Source of the DNA: Luteimonas suaedae
GTDB lineage: Bacteria; Pseudomonadota; Gammaproteobacteria; Xanthomonadales; Xanthomonadaceae
Assembly: GCF_008312895.1 (NCBI RefSeq)
Contig: NZ_VSSP01000002.1
Span: forward strand, 372,001 to 436,000
Reading direction: 5' to 3'
Length of the DNA: 64,000 bases
The position numbers and the translations under genes are program-made. The notes under the pieces are model-generated. The model had not been told where the DNA came from and searched no databases. It saw only the letters and a list, made by a program, of their open reading frames with translations. The number at the start of each line of letters is the position of its first letter. The first letter of the stretch is position 1. Positions 19,214 to 31,093 of the stretch are shown piece after piece.

Positions 19214-20916
19214 GGAGTTCCCTGGCTGCTCGCCATCAGCGCCTGCAGGCGCGCGCGCATGTCGTCGCGCCGGGGCGACGCGTCGTGCAGGAACACGCGC
19301 ACGCCGTGGGCCGGCACCTCGGCGGCGAGGCCGTCCTCCACGGCCTGCACCGTTCCGTCGAAACCGTCGCGCCAGTCGCCGGGCTGCAGCAATTCGGTGA
19401 CTTCCATGGTGCGTGCCGCGTTGCCCTTGTTCAGCAGCACCAGTGCGATCTGGGCGTTCTCGCCGTCATCGTAGACGCGGTAGAACGCCGCCTCGTCGCC
19501 TTGCATCCGCACTTGGAGCTGCAGGCCCTTCTGCAGCGCCGGCGATTGCCGCCGCAGGTTGGCGACACGGGACAGCGCGGCATGGATCGGATGCCCGGAA
19601 GCGGCGTCCACGCGCGCCTGCCCGAAGTAGTTGCGGTTGCCGGCATGCTCACCGCGGCCGCGCATGAAACCGGTCTCGGAGCCGTAATAGACCACCGGGA
19701 TACCACGCGCGGTGAACAGCCAATTGTGGGCATCGATGAAGCCCGCGTCGGCAGCGTCCATGCGCGCCATGTCGTGGTTGTCGTAGAAGGTCGCCAGTTC
19801 GTAGGGATTGGCATAGGGGCCATCCTGCAGATGCAAGGTGTCCGCCAGCAGCGAGAAATCGGCGCCTTCGGCGAAGACCTTCTGCATCGCTTCCTTCATC
19901 GGGAAATCGAGCACGCTGACGCCGCCGTTCTCCGGCCGGGTGTGCTCGGCGATCTTGGCAGCGTCGTAGTTGAAGGCCTCGGCGAACATGAAGAACCCCG
20001 GATGCTCGGCGCGGATGCGGTCGCTGAACTCCTTCCAGAACGAGTGCGGCATGTGACGAATGGTGTCGATGCGGAACGCATCCGCGCCCTGCCCGATCCA
20101 CTGCAGGTAGGCGCCGACCAGGTAGTCCATGACCTCAGGTTGGGCCGGGTCGAAGTCGCCGAGCTGGGCAAGATCTGGCTTGGTCGAATAGAACCGGTGC
20201 AACGGCTCGTCGGCGGGATCGAGTTCGGCCGGCGGCAGGTTCTGGTGGTCGGCGACGAGCACGCCGTCGGCATCGAACACCTGCCCGAAACCGGGCTGCC
20301 GCTCGGGCATGGTGTACGCAGGCGAGGAATGATTGGCGACAATGTCGAGCACGGTCTTCAGCCCCTGCGCCTTCATGCCGGCGGTGAACGCGGCGAAATC
20401 CAGGCCCTCGCTCGGCAGGTGCTCGTCGAGCCGGTAGAAGTTCCTGCCCCAGTAGCCGTGGTAGGCGGCCTTGCCGCGATCGGTCAGCGAGCTGCCGCAG
20501 CTGATCACGTCGCCGCCGGTGAAGGCCTGATCCGGGTTGTCGACGATCGGCGTGATCCACACCGCGGTGAAGCCCATGTCGCGGATGTAGCCGGCGTTGT
20601 CGAGGATGCCTTTGAAGTCGCCGCCGAGGTAGCCGATGTTGCCGTCGATTCCGTCCGGGCATTCGACAGGAATATCGAAGCTCGGGTGCGGCCCGCCCTG
20701 GTCGCGCTGGTCGTTGGACGAATCGCCGTTGACGAAGCGGTCGGTCACCACGAAGTACACCGCATTTTCCGCGAACGGCTCGGTGGTGCCGTAGAAGCCG
20801 GGCGCCGGCGATTTCGCGCTCGTCGGCGCGGGCGATGTTTCCGGGGGAACCGGACCGTCCGGCGTGCAGGCCGCCAGCGCCAGCGCGATCACGCAGCCAA
20901 GCCAGGCACGCCTCAT
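19210..20916 (-). CDS. Alpha-amylase family lipoprotein (GH13)
   Basis: The 568-residue GH13 enzyme begins with a lipoprotein signal (lipobox LAAC, Cys17), so it should sit on the outer membrane or in the periplasm and cleave alpha-1,4-glucans. The (beta/alpha)8 barrel shows VLDIVANHSS (region I, about 189-198), DAFRIDTIRH with nucleophile D284, FMFAEAFNY with acid/base E313, and TFYDNHD with D382. A C-terminal beta domain ends the protein. The start overlaps the stop of the upstream transporter (ATGA), so the two are translationally coupled. Its stop codon TAG is provided by the GTAG head of repeat copy 2. Confidence 0.9.
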   Translation of the reverse strand: MRRAWLGCVIALALAACTPDGPVPPETSPAPTSAKSPAPGFYGTTEPFAENAVYFVVTDRFVNGDSSNDQRDQGGPHPSFDIPVECPDGIDGNIGYLGGDFKGILDNAGYIRDMGFTAVWITPIVDNPDQAFTGGDVISCGSSLTDRGKAAYHGYWGRNFYRLDEHLPSEGLDFAAFTAGMKAQGLKTVLDIVANHSSPAYTMPERQPGFGQVFDADGVLVADHQNLPPAELDPADEPLHRFYSTKPDLAQLGDFDPAQPEVMDYLVGAYLQWIGQGADAFRIDTIRHMPHSFWKEFSDRIRAEHPGFFMFAEAFNYDAAKIAEHTRPENGGVSVLDFPMKEAMQKVFAEGADFSLLADTLHLQDGPYANPYELATFYDNHDMARMDAADAGFIDAHNWLFTARGIPVVYYGSETGFMRGRGEHAGNRNYFGQARVDAASGHPIHAALSRVANLRRQSPALQKGLQLQVRMQGDEAAFYRVYDDGENAQIALVLLNKGNAARTMEVTELLQPGDWRDGFDGTVQAVEDGLAAEVPAHGVRVFLHDASPRRDDMRARLQALMASSQGTP

Positions 20917-22424
20917 GCCGGCTGCCCCAGCGGCTGCGGATCGCGTACCCGCAGCACGCACAGCCCGGCCACGATCAGGCTGACGCCGCCCAGCACCAGC
21001 ACCCGGATCGGCGCGCCATCCAGCAGATGCCGCAGCAGGAAGCCGAGCGTGCTCACCGCGACCAGCTGCGGAATGACGATGAAGAAATTGAAGATCCCCA
21101 TGTAGATGCCCATTTTCCTCGACGAGACGCTGTCGGACAGCAGCGCGTACGGCAACGACAGGATCGACGCCCAGGCGAAGCCCACCCCGACCATCGACAG
21201 CAGCAGCCACTGCGGATCGCGGATCAGCGCCATCGACATCAGCCCGAGCCCGCCCAGGGTCAGATTGACCAGGTGACTGCCGCGCAGGCCGATCGCGCGC
21301 ACCATCCACGGGATCACGATCGCCGCCAAGGCCGCGAAGCCGTTGTAGGCGGCGAACAGCACCCCCACCCAGTTGGCGCCCTCGTTGTAGGCCGCCGACT
21401 GCGGATCGGTGGTGCCGAAATGGACCTGGGTCACCGCCGCGGTGGCGTAGATCCACATCGCGAACAACCCGAACCAGGAAAAGAACTGCACCACGGCCAG
21501 TTGCCGCATCGCCTGCGGCATGTTGTGCAGGTCGGCGGCGATCGTCGCCAGCATCCGCTGCGGCGCGAGCCGCCGCGCCACCAACAGCAGCACGCCATAC
21601 GCCAGCGGAATGCCCGCCAGCACGTACAGCATGCGATCCCAGCCGAACGCGTACACCGCGGCCATTCCGATGCTGCCCAGCAGCAGCCAGGGCAGGCCGC
21701 TGGCCGGCTCCAGCGCCGCCCGTTCGCGATCGCCGGGCAGTTCCGGCGGCTGCGCGTCGTCGAAGGCGTGCAGGGTCTCCGGCGGGTACTCGCGGGTACG
21801 CAGGATCGTCCAGGCGATCGCGCCGAACAGGACCGCGCCGCCGAAATAGAAGGCGTAGCGGACGGTATCGGGGATCTCGCCCGGCCCCGCGGTATTGCCG
21901 ACGCCGGCCTTGGCCAGCAGCCAGGGCAACATGCTGGCGACCACCGAACCGATGCCGATGAAGAAGCTCTGCATCGCGTAGCCTGTCGGCCGCTGCCGCG
22001 GCGCCAGCTGGTCGCCGACGAAGGCGCGGAACGGCTCCATCGACACGTTGAGCGAGGCGTCGAGGATCCACAGGGTGCCGGCGGCGATCCATAGCGCCGG
22101 CGAGTTCGGCATCACCAGCAGCGCGGCGGTGGAGAAGATCGCGCCCCACAGGAAATATGGCCTGCGCCGCCCCAGCCGCGTCCAGGTACGGTCGGAGAAG
22201 TAGCCGATCACCGGCTGCACCAGCAGCCCGGTCAGCGGCGCGGCGATCCACAGGCCCGGCACCTGGTCCATGTCGGCGCCCAGCGTCTGGAAGATGCGGC
22301 TGACGTTGGCGTTCTGCAGCGCGAAGCCGAACTGGATGCCGAGGAAGCCGAAGCACATGTTCCAGATCTGCCAGAACGTCAGTTGCGGTTTTGCGCCCAT
22401 GTGCCGGTCCGGCTCCCGTTGCAT
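20913..22424 (-). CDS. MFS sugar transporter (SLC45/GPH-like, MalY type)
   Basis: A twelve-helix inner-membrane carrier of about 503 residues. It starts with LTFWQIWNMCFGFLGIQFGF, the hallmark of the MFS maltose/sucrose transporters of Xanthomonas and Caulobacter, and has YFSDRTWTRLGRRRPYFLWG as the loop 2-3 motif. It would bring maltose or short maltodextrins from periplasm to cytoplasm for the neighbouring alpha-glucosidase. The start is uncertain: ATG 22424 has AGGA close upstream and ATG 22400 is also possible; the frame opens at 22481. It is divergent from the alpha-glucosidase gene, with the presumed operator between them. Confidence 0.87.
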   Translation of the reverse strand: MQREPDRHMGAKPQLTFWQIWNMCFGFLGIQFGFALQNANVSRIFQTLGADMDQVPGLWIAAPLTGLLVQPVIGYFSDRTWTRLGRRRPYFLWGAIFSTAALLVMPNSPALWIAAGTLWILDASLNVSMEPFRAFVGDQLAPRQRPTGYAMQSFFIGIGSVVASMLPWLLAKAGVGNTAGPGEIPDTVRYAFYFGGAVLFGAIAWTILRTREYPPETLHAFDDAQPPELPGDRERAALEPASGLPWLLLGSIGMAAVYAFGWDRMLYVLAGIPLAYGVLLLVARRLAPQRMLATIAADLHNMPQAMRQLAVVQFFSWFGLFAMWIYATAAVTQVHFGTTDPQSAAYNEGANWVGVLFAAYNGFAALAAIVIPWMVRAIGLRGSHLVNLTLGGLGLMSMALIRDPQWLLLSMVGVGFAWASILSLPYALLSDSVSSRKMGIYMGIFNFFIVIPQLVAVSTLGFLLRHLLDGAPIRVLVLGGVSLIVAGLCVLRVRDPQPLGQPA

Positions 22425-22513
22425 TGATCCTGCACCCATCGTCGGGGCACGTCGACACCCGCTGTCGCGGACCGGGGCCATGGTAGTTTCGGATGCAGGT
22501 GCAGCACGGCGGT

Positions 22514-22531
22514 TGCATACGTATTCATCGC
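22514..22531. promoter_or_regulatory. Candidate LacI-type operator, site 1
   Basis: TGCATACGTATTCATCGC lies in the divergent spacer between the transporter and alpha-glucosidase genes. The core TGCATAC-GTATTCA is an inverted repeat with one mismatch around a central CG, as in LacI-family operators. The identical 18-mer, inverted, occurs once more, at 34269-34286, between the second amylase and the TonB-dependent receptor. I found no third copy in this window. Confidence 0.7.
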
Positions 22532-22631
22532 ATCAGCGCGAACACGGTCGTCGCCACGGGATGGCGCATCGTGGAATAGTGACGCCCCGAAAGCGCGCCG
22601 CCCCCTGGCGCGACCGATTCCGAGGATGCGG

Positions 22632-24248
22632 ATGACGAGCAGCCCCTGGTGGCGCGGCGCGGTGATCTACCAGATCTACCCGCGCAGCTTCATGGATACC
22701 GATGGCGACGGCGTCGGCGACCTGCCGGGCATCGTCGAGCGCCTGGACTACGTCGCCAGCCTGGGCGTGGACGCGATCTGGATCGCGCCGTTCTTCCGTT
22801 CGCCGATGCACGACTTCGGTTACGACATCGCCGACTACCGCGACGTCGATCCGCTGTTCGGCACCCTGCAGGATTTCGAGGGCCTGCTGCACAAGGCGCA
22901 CGGACTCGGCCTGCGGGTGATGATCGACCAGGTGCTCAGCCATACCTCGGCCGAGCACGCCTGGTTCGTCGAGAGCCGGCAGTCCCGCGACAATCCGAAG
23001 GCCGACTGGTACGTCTGGGCCGACGCGCGCCCCGACGGCACCCCGCCCAACAACTGGCTGTCGATCTTCGGCGGCGTGGCCTGGAAGTGGGAGCCGCGCC
23101 GCGGCCAGTACTACCTGCACAATTTCCTGTCCTCGCAGCCGGACCTGAACTTCCACAACCCCGCCGTACGCGAGGCGACGCTCGACAACGTGCGTTTCTG
23201 GCTGGACAAGGGCGTCGACGGGCTGCGCCTGGACGCGATCAACTTCTGCTTCCACGACGAGCTGCTGCGCGACAACCCGCCCAAGCCGCCGGAACTGCGG
23301 ACCGGGCGCGGCTTCAGCCCCGACAACCCGTACGCGTTCCAGTACCACCACCACAACAACACCCAGCCGGAGAACATCGGCTTCCTGGAGCAGCTGCGGG
23401 CGCTGATGGACCGCTACGGCGATGCGGCGGCGCTCGGCGAGATCTCCTCCGAGGATTCGCTGGCGACCACCGCCGAGTACACCAGCGGCCGGCGCCTGCA
23501 CATGGGCTACAGCTTCGAGCTGCTGACCGACGACTTCAGCGCCGCCTACATCCGCGGCACCGTGGAGCGGCTGGAGGCGGCGATGGCCGAGGGCTGGCCG
23601 TGCTGGGCGATCTCCAACCACGACGTGCGGCGCGCGGTGACGCGCTGGGGCGGGCCACGCGCCAGCGACGACTTCGCCCGACAGATGGTGGCGCTGGTGT
23701 GCTCGCTGCGCGGCTCGGTCTGCCTGTACCAGGGCGAGGAGCTCGGCTTGCCGGAGGCGGAGGTGCCGTTCGAGGCGCTGCGCGACCCCTACGGCATCGC
23801 CTTCTGGCCGACGTTCAAGGGCCGCGACGGCTGTCGCACGCCGATGCCGTGGAACGGCGACGACGGCACCGGCTTCAGCGACGGCCAGCCCTGGCTGCCG
23901 ATCGCGGACGCGCATCGCGCCCGCAGTGTCGCCAGGCAGGAAGCCGACCCGGATTCGGTGCTCGCCGCGGTGCGGCGTTTCTTGCGCTGGCGCAAGGCGC
24001 ATCCGGCGTTGGTCGAGGGCGACATCCGCTTTCTCGATGCGCCGGAACCGGTTCTGGCGTTTACCCGCAGCCATGGCGGCGAATCACTGCTGGTGGCGTT
24101 CAATCTCTCGGCCGACGCGGTTGCCTGGCGACTGCCGGAAGGCATCGCGGCGCGGCCGGTCGACGACCACGGGCTGCTTGGCGGCGGGATCGACGAGGGC
24201 GTCCTGCAGCTGCCGGGGAGCGGCGTGTTCTACGGTCGGATGGGTTGA
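22632..24248 (+). CDS. Alpha-glucosidase (GH13 subfamily 23-like)
   Basis: The 538-residue GH13 enzyme would split maltose and maltodextrins to glucose in the cytoplasm (no signal peptide). It starts SSPWWRGAVIYQIYPRSFMD, with the subfamily core: RVMIDQVLSHTS (region I), GLRLDAINF with nucleophile D201, ALGEISSED with acid/base E270, and AISNHDVRR with D331. D201 and E270 are, from memory, the catalytic residues of the Xanthomonas glucosyl-transferring alpha-glucosidase XgtA, so this is probably its orthologue and may also transglucosylate. Start: ATG 22632 has GAGG six bases upstream; ATG 22626 overlaps that site and was rejected. Operator site 1 is 100 bp upstream. Confidence 0.92.
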   Translation: MTSSPWWRGAVIYQIYPRSFMDTDGDGVGDLPGIVERLDYVASLGVDAIWIAPFFRSPMHDFGYDIADYRDVDPLFGTLQDFEGLLHKAHGLGLRVMIDQVLSHTSAEHAWFVESRQSRDNPKADWYVWADARPDGTPPNNWLSIFGGVAWKWEPRRGQYYLHNFLSSQPDLNFHNPAVREATLDNVRFWLDKGVDGLRLDAINFCFHDELLRDNPPKPPELRTGRGFSPDNPYAFQYHHHNNTQPENIGFLEQLRALMDRYGDAAALGEISSEDSLATTAEYTSGRRLHMGYSFELLTDDFSAAYIRGTVERLEAAMAEGWPCWAISNHDVRRAVTRWGGPRASDDFARQMVALVCSLRGSVCLYQGEELGLPEAEVPFEALRDPYGIAFWPTFKGRDGCRTPMPWNGDDGTGFSDGQPWLPIADAHRARSVARQEADPDSVLAAVRRFLRWRKAHPALVEGDIRFLDAPEPVLAFTRSHGGESLLVAFNLSADAVAWRLPEGIAARPVDDHGLLGGGIDEGVLQLPGSGVFYGRMG

Positions 24249-24272
24249 CGGGCGCTGCATTGATGCTGCACT

Positions 24273-24367
24273 CCCCCCTTTGAAAAGGGGGCTGGGGGGA
24301 TTTGCTGGGCGCCCGACAAAGACACAGCCAGAGCAAATCCCCCTCAATCCCCCTTTTTCAAGGGGGA
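24273..24367. repeat. CCCCCTTT...AAAGGGGG element (family E), copy 1
   Basis: Each end is itself a hairpin (CCCCCCTTTGAAAAGGGGG and CCCCCTTTTTCAAGGGGGA), and the inner segment GGGGATTTGCTGGGCGCCCGAC is shared with copy 2 (45583-45761), where it appears inverted. The T-rich stem-loops could also terminate the alpha-glucosidase transcript. Confidence 0.75.
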
Positions 24368-24450
24368 AGATAAGCGTCAAAAATGGGGGATCTCAGTCTT
24401 GGCCCCATGTTCGAGGGGGGAGACCAACAGGATGAATCGTTGCCCGCTTG

Positions 24451-24468
24451 TTGCAAGCGCTCTTCTGC
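24451..24468 (+). promoter_or_regulatory. Weak second LacI-type motif upstream of pullulanase
   Basis: TTGCAAGCGCTCTTCTGCA has a good left half of the generic LacI/GalR operator TTGCAAGCGCTTGCAA but a degenerate right half. It lies 48 bp before the pullulanase start. It does not match the 18-bp site described at 22514, so it may belong to another regulator or be chance. Confidence 0.25.
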
Positions 24469-24515
24469 ACAGTCCAGGCACCATCGTTGCCGACGATGCC
24501 GGAGGGCCGTCCGAC

Positions 24516-27283
<2,768 letters not shown>

Positions 27284-27287
<4 letters not shown>

Positions 27288-27427
27288 AGGCGTGCCATGC
27301 GCGCGATGCCGGCGGCGTGTCCGGTCGCGGCCATCGGCGGTCCGGTCACGGGCCGGGTTGCGCGTCGGCGACCGGAATCCTGTGGCGGCGCGATGCCCGC
27401 GGCATCGCGCGCATGGCGCGCTCCTAC
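27284..27427. repeat. GTAG-headed element, copy 3 (family A), supplies pullulanase stop
   Basis: The element is 144 bp, starting GTAGAGGCGTGCCATGCGCG (slightly degenerate left head) and ending CATGGCGCGCTCCTAC. The first four bases GTAG overlap the last base of CCG plus the TAG stop of pulA. The next gene starts 15 bp after the right end. Confidence 0.82.
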
Positions 27428-27441
27428 AAAAGGCAACGCTC

Positions 27442-28359
27442 ATGTTGCGCCTTGTCCTGGTCGCCGTTCTGCTCTCGGCCTGCACGCCACCGCCAAAAGC
27501 CGGCCCGCCACAGGCCGTCGCCGTCTCCACGCCGGATGTCAGCGGCCGCCTGCTGCGCCACACCGCATTCCCGTCGCGCCACGTCGCCGCGCGCAACGTC
27601 GACGTCTGGCTGCCACCCGGCTACGCGCGCGACCCGCAGCGGCGCTACCCGGTGCTGTACATGCACGACGACCAGAACCTGTTCGATCCGGCCACGGCCT
27701 ATGGCGGCATCGACTGGGGCATCGACGAGACGATGACGCGGCTGATCGCCGACGGTGCGGTACGCGAGGCGATCGTGGTCGGCATCTGGAACACGCCGCA
27801 GCGCTTCGGCGAGTACATGCCGGAGAAGGCAGTGACCACCGACGCGGTGGCCACCGGCGTCGACGGCTTCGATCCGCTGCCGCGGACGCAGGTGGTCTCC
27901 GATGCCTACCTGCGCTTCCTGGTCGACGAGCTGAAGCCCACGATCGACGCCGCCTACCGCACGCTCCCCGCCCGCGACGACACGCTGGTCATGGGCTCGA
28001 GCATGGGCGGGCTGATCGCGCTGTACGCGATCGCCGAGTACCCGCAGGTGTTCGGCGCTGCCGCGGCCGTCTCCACGCACTGGCCAGCCGCCGACGGCGC
28101 GATGATCGACTGGCTGGCGCCGCGCCTGCCGGACCCGGCCACGCACCGGCTGTATTTCGACCACGGCACCGCCACGCTCGACGCCGGCTACGCGCCCTAC
28201 CAACGGCGCATGGATGCGATCGTGCGCGCGGCCGGATACGTGAACGGCGAAAACTGGATCAGCCTCCGGTTCGAGGGCGCCGAGCACGCCGAAAGCGCCT
28301 GGCGCAAGCGGGTGCACCGGCCGCTGATCTTCCTGCTCGGGCCCGCCGGTAGGCCCTAG
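27442..28359 (+). CDS. Putative esterase lipoprotein (enterochelin esterase D-like alpha/beta hydrolase)
   Basis: The 305-residue protein has a lipoprotein signal (MLRLVLVAVLLSAC, Cys about 14) and then the Fes/esterase-D fold: VDVWLPPGYARDPQRRYPVL, YMHDDQNLFD, the nucleophile elbow MGSSMGGLIALYA, and a C-terminal histidine in FEGAEHAESAWRKR. It would hydrolyse an ester on the periplasmic side; in glucan loci such enzymes may deacylate substituted sugars, but that is inference. It follows pulA on the same strand, separated only by the repeat, and may be cotranscribed. Confidence 0.83.
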   Translation: MLRLVLVAVLLSACTPPPKAGPPQAVAVSTPDVSGRLLRHTAFPSRHVAARNVDVWLPPGYARDPQRRYPVLYMHDDQNLFDPATAYGGIDWGIDETMTRLIADGAVREAIVVGIWNTPQRFGEYMPEKAVTTDAVATGVDGFDPLPRTQVVSDAYLRFLVDELKPTIDAAYRTLPARDDTLVMGSSMGGLIALYAIAEYPQVFGAAAAVSTHWPAADGAMIDWLAPRLPDPATHRLYFDHGTATLDAGYAPYQRRMDAIVRAAGYVNGENWISLRFEGAEHAESAWRKRVHRPLIFLLGPAGRP

Positions 28360-28433
28360 GCGGGTGATCCCGCGCCGGCGGCGCGACACCGCTATCATCG
28401 CGCTGGCCCGGATTGACCGCCGGATCGCCCGCG

Positions 28434-29030
28434 ATGAAAGCCACCCTGCACGACGAACGCCTCGACCTGGTGACCGGCCTGCTGCTGCAGTCCGGCGCCG
28501 ACAGCGTGCTCGACCTCGGCTGCGGCGCCGGCCGCCTGCTGGCCTGCCTGCTGCGGCATCCGCAGTTCGCGCGGGTGACGGGCATCGACGTCAGCGCCGA
28601 TGCGCTGGCGGTGGCGAGGCACGAACTGCAACCGCGCGCCGGACAGTCGCGGTTGCAGCTGATGCACGCCAACTGCACGCGGCCGCTGGACGGGCTGCCC
28701 TTCCACGAGGCCGCGACGATGGTGGAAACCATCGAGCATTTCGATCCGGGCGTGCTCTCGGCCGCCGAGCGCACGCTGTTCACCTGCTACCGGCCGTACG
28801 TCGCGATCGCCACCACCCCCAATCGCGAATACAACCCGCTGCTGGGGCTGCCCGAGGGTCGCCTGCGCGATCCCGACCATCGCTTCGAGTGGGACCGCGC
28901 GCGCTTCCGCGCCTGGGCGGTCGGCGTGGCACGGCGCAACGGCTACGCGGTGCGCGTCGGCGGCATCGGCGAACCGGACGACGAGTTCGGCGCACCCGGG
29001 CAGTACGCCTATTTCAGCCGGGATCAGTGA
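28434..29030 (+). CDS. Hen1-like RNA 3'-terminal 2'-O-methyltransferase domain, stand-alone
   Basis: The 198-residue SAM-dependent methyltransferase has motif I VLDLGCGAGRLLACLL and the Hen1-specific metal site VETIEHFDP (ExxEH). AIATTPNREYNPLL and DHRFEWDRARFRAWAVGVAR, where bacterial and plant Hen1 have TTPNxEYN and DHxFEWxR, complete the pattern. Hen1 methylates the 2'-OH of an RNA 3' end, in bacteria normally as the C-terminal half of a protein working with the repair enzyme Pnkp. Here the N-terminal half is absent and no Pnkp is in the window. It lies 74 bp after the esterase gene. The substrate is unknown. Confidence 0.82.
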   Translation: MKATLHDERLDLVTGLLLQSGADSVLDLGCGAGRLLACLLRHPQFARVTGIDVSADALAVARHELQPRAGQSRLQLMHANCTRPLDGLPFHEAATMVETIEHFDPGVLSAAERTLFTCYRPYVAIATTPNREYNPLLGLPEGRLRDPDHRFEWDRARFRAWAVGVARRNGYAVRVGGIGEPDDEFGAPGQYAYFSRDQ

Positions 29031-29215
29031 CCGCGCTTGGGCGCGCCTCGGCGTTCGGTGATCGGACGCGGGGAGCGAGGAACGGGTGAAGAGGGACCAG
29101 GAGCGAGTGGGTGCGCATGTCCTTGCGGGAGCTCCGTCTTCCTGTGCAAGCGATGATCTTCCACAACGCCGGCTTCCCGAACGCCGGCGCTGAACATCGA
29201 TCCAGTCCAGGCTGT

Positions 29216-29420
29216 CTCGACATTCACTCCCTCCGCCGACCCCTGTAGGAGGGGCTTCAGCCCCGACCTGCCGAAGATCGCGGCGGGAAACAGGCAGCGC
29301 GACCGGCCCGAAGCTGAATGCTTGGGCATTTTTTCCGTGCTCCGCTCGTTTCCCGGGTCGGGGCTGAAGCCCCTCCTACAGGGACAGCGGGCGTGAAGGC
29401 GGATGTCGATACGGCCTAGG
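29216..29420. repeat. GTAGGAGGGGCTTCAGCCCC element (family B), copy 1
   Basis: Left head GTAGGAGGGGCTTCAGCCCC (from 29245) and right inverse GGGGCTGAAGCCCCTCCTAC (to 29379), each with an outer arm of about 30 bp (CGACATTCACTCCC left; GGCGGATGTCGATACGGCCTAG right). The second copy is at 38348-38578. The right arm ends with CCTAGG and contains the stop codon of the methyltransferase gene (29416-29418). The 29031-29215 stretch holds only a short GAGCGAGGAACGGG motif, no gene. Confidence 0.82.
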
Positions 29421-30051
29421 ACTTGCGGAAGAGCGCGATGTGCGGCGCCGGGCATTCCAGTTGCCAGTGGTGGCGACGCGCAATCCACTGCAGCGTGCGC
29501 TGCTGGTAGAAACAGACGTGGGTCGGGTCTCGGGCATAGCCCCAGGCGGCGAAAGGCCGCTCCGGCAGTCGCCACTGCGTCATCAGGCCGAGCCAGCCAC
29601 CCGGCCGCAACAGATCGTCGAGACGCGCGAACTCGGCCGCGGGATCGTGGAAATGTTCGGCGGTTTCGCTGCAGGCGATGAAGTCATAGCGACGCTGCAG
29701 CAGCCCGGCGTCCGCGGCATACAACGGGTCGTATGCCACCGTGGGAAAGCCACGTGAGGCCAGCATCGCCGGCAGCGCCGGGCCCGGGCCGGCGCCGTAG
29801 TCCAGCCCGTGCATGCCGGGCCGCAGCCGGGCTGCCAGCGGCTGTACGAGGCGATCGAGGAAGGTGCGATAGCCGGCGTCGTCCGGATCGTTGCGGTGCA
29901 GGTCGTAGAGCGCGCGCTCGGCTTCCGCCGACGGCCGGTCGCCGGGCAGCATGAAAGTCAGGCCGCAGTCGCCGCAGACGGCGTAGCGCCTTCCCTGCAC
30001 CGGCGCTTCTGGCGCGCACGGTGCCGCGCCGCAGAGCGGACAGGCCGTCAT
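29416..30051 (-). CDS. Class I SAM-dependent methyltransferase with zinc-ribbon start
   Basis: The 211-residue protein opens with a zinc-ribbon-like pair of knuckles (CPLCGAAPC and CGDCGLTF) and then the methyltransferase fold: GLDYGAGPGPALPAMLASRG (motif I, about 78-97), FIACSETAEHFHDPAAEF, and LLRPGGWLGLMT. The combination matches methyltransf_23-type proteins annotated as acting on small molecules or tRNA-like targets; the substrate is unknown. The start overlaps the stop of the MpaB-like gene (ATGA), so they are coupled. The TAG stop lies in the outer arm of the family B repeat. Confidence 0.83.
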   Translation of the reverse strand: MTACPLCGAAPCAPEAPVQGRRYAVCGDCGLTFMLPGDRPSAEAERALYDLHRNDPDDAGYRTFLDRLVQPLAARLRPGMHGLDYGAGPGPALPAMLASRGFPTVAYDPLYAADAGLLQRRYDFIACSETAEHFHDPAAEFARLDDLLRPGGWLGLMTQWRLPERPFAAWGYARDPTHVCFYQQRTLQWIARRHHWQLECPAPHIALFRKS

Positions 30052-31010
30052 CGGCGGGGGCTTGCCTGGACGACGGACGCTGCCGGCCGCGCCGGCCAGC
30101 GATGCAGGCGCGCGGGATCCACTCCCACGCGCCGGCAGGCACGCTGCGCCACGCCGTCATCGAGCGCCGCACGGAACAGCGGCCCGAGCCCGCGCAGGGT
30201 GCGTGCCGCCGCCGCGTCGCGCGCGCGGCGCAGCGCACCGCGCCCGAGCATCGCGTGCGCCCAGGCCGGCAACAGCGCGGCGCCGGCGCCCAGGAACAGT
30301 GCCCGCGACAGTCCCGCCGCCGGCACCGGCAGGCGGATCCGCGAGAGCACGTCGAGCACCTCGCGCGAACGTTGGTCGCAGGCCAGTTCGCCGTGCACCT
30401 GTGCGAAATAGGCGTGCACCGCGGCCTCGGACGCAGGCACCGCGCGCGCGCCCAACGCCTCGGCGACACGTCGTACCTCGGCGTAGTAGCGGTCGGCGGC
30501 GCCCGCGGGCAGCGTGTCCGGGCAATAGCGGCGGTAACCCTGCAGGAAGCCGTAGCTCTCGGTCACATGCACCCAAGTGAGCAGGTCGGGATCGTCGGCC
30601 GCGTAGCGGCGCCCGTCCGGCAATACGCCACGCACGCGCGCATGGATCGTGGCCACGCGCGCGATCAGGCGCTCGGCCTCGGTACGGCCGGCGTAGGTGG
30701 TGCCGGCGACGAAGGCAGTGGTGCGGCGCAGGCGCCCGACCAGGTCCTCGCGGAAGTTGGAATGATCCCAGACGCCGGCCAGCGCCCGCGGGTGCAGCGT
30801 CTGCAACATCAACGCGCACAAGCCGCCGGAGAGCATGCCGGGGAAATCGGCGTGGATGCGCCAGGTGACGCTGTCCGGGCCGAACAGGCCGGGATCGCCG
30901 GCGGGGTGGTCGTAGTCGATGCCGCTCTGCCCGCGCGGGAACGCGCTCAGCACCCAGTGGCGGATGCGGGCGGTGGCGGGCGCGGCCAGTGCGCGGAATC
31001 GGGCGTCCAT
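30048..31010 (-). CDS. MpaB/latex-oxygenase-like protein (DUF2236)
   Basis: The 320-residue protein has the DUF2236 signatures SVTWRIHADFPGMLSGGLCA, LMLQTLHPRALAGVWDHSNF, TTAFVAGTTYAGRTEAER, and the histidine-bearing LLTWVHVTESYGFLQGYR. The family includes the haem enzyme latex-clearing protein and the fungal oxygenase MpaB; histidines in TLHP and WVHV are candidate ligands. No signal peptide. What it oxidises here is unknown. It is coupled to the following methyltransferase gene. Confidence 0.83.
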   Translation of the reverse strand: MDARFRALAAPATARIRHWVLSAFPRGQSGIDYDHPAGDPGLFGPDSVTWRIHADFPGMLSGGLCALMLQTLHPRALAGVWDHSNFREDLVGRLRRTTAFVAGTTYAGRTEAERLIARVATIHARVRGVLPDGRRYAADDPDLLTWVHVTESYGFLQGYRRYCPDTLPAGAADRYYAEVRRVAEALGARAVPASEAAVHAYFAQVHGELACDQRSREVLDVLSRIRLPVPAAGLSRALFLGAGAALLPAWAHAMLGRGALRRARDAAAARTLRGLGPLFRAALDDGVAQRACRRVGVDPARLHRWPARPAASVVQASPRR

Positions 31011-31093
31011 GCCGTCATGCTAGTCGTATCGGCCGCAACCGGGCCTGACAGATGCGCCATGCACGTATCGACGCCACCGCAGGCTTGTCCTCC

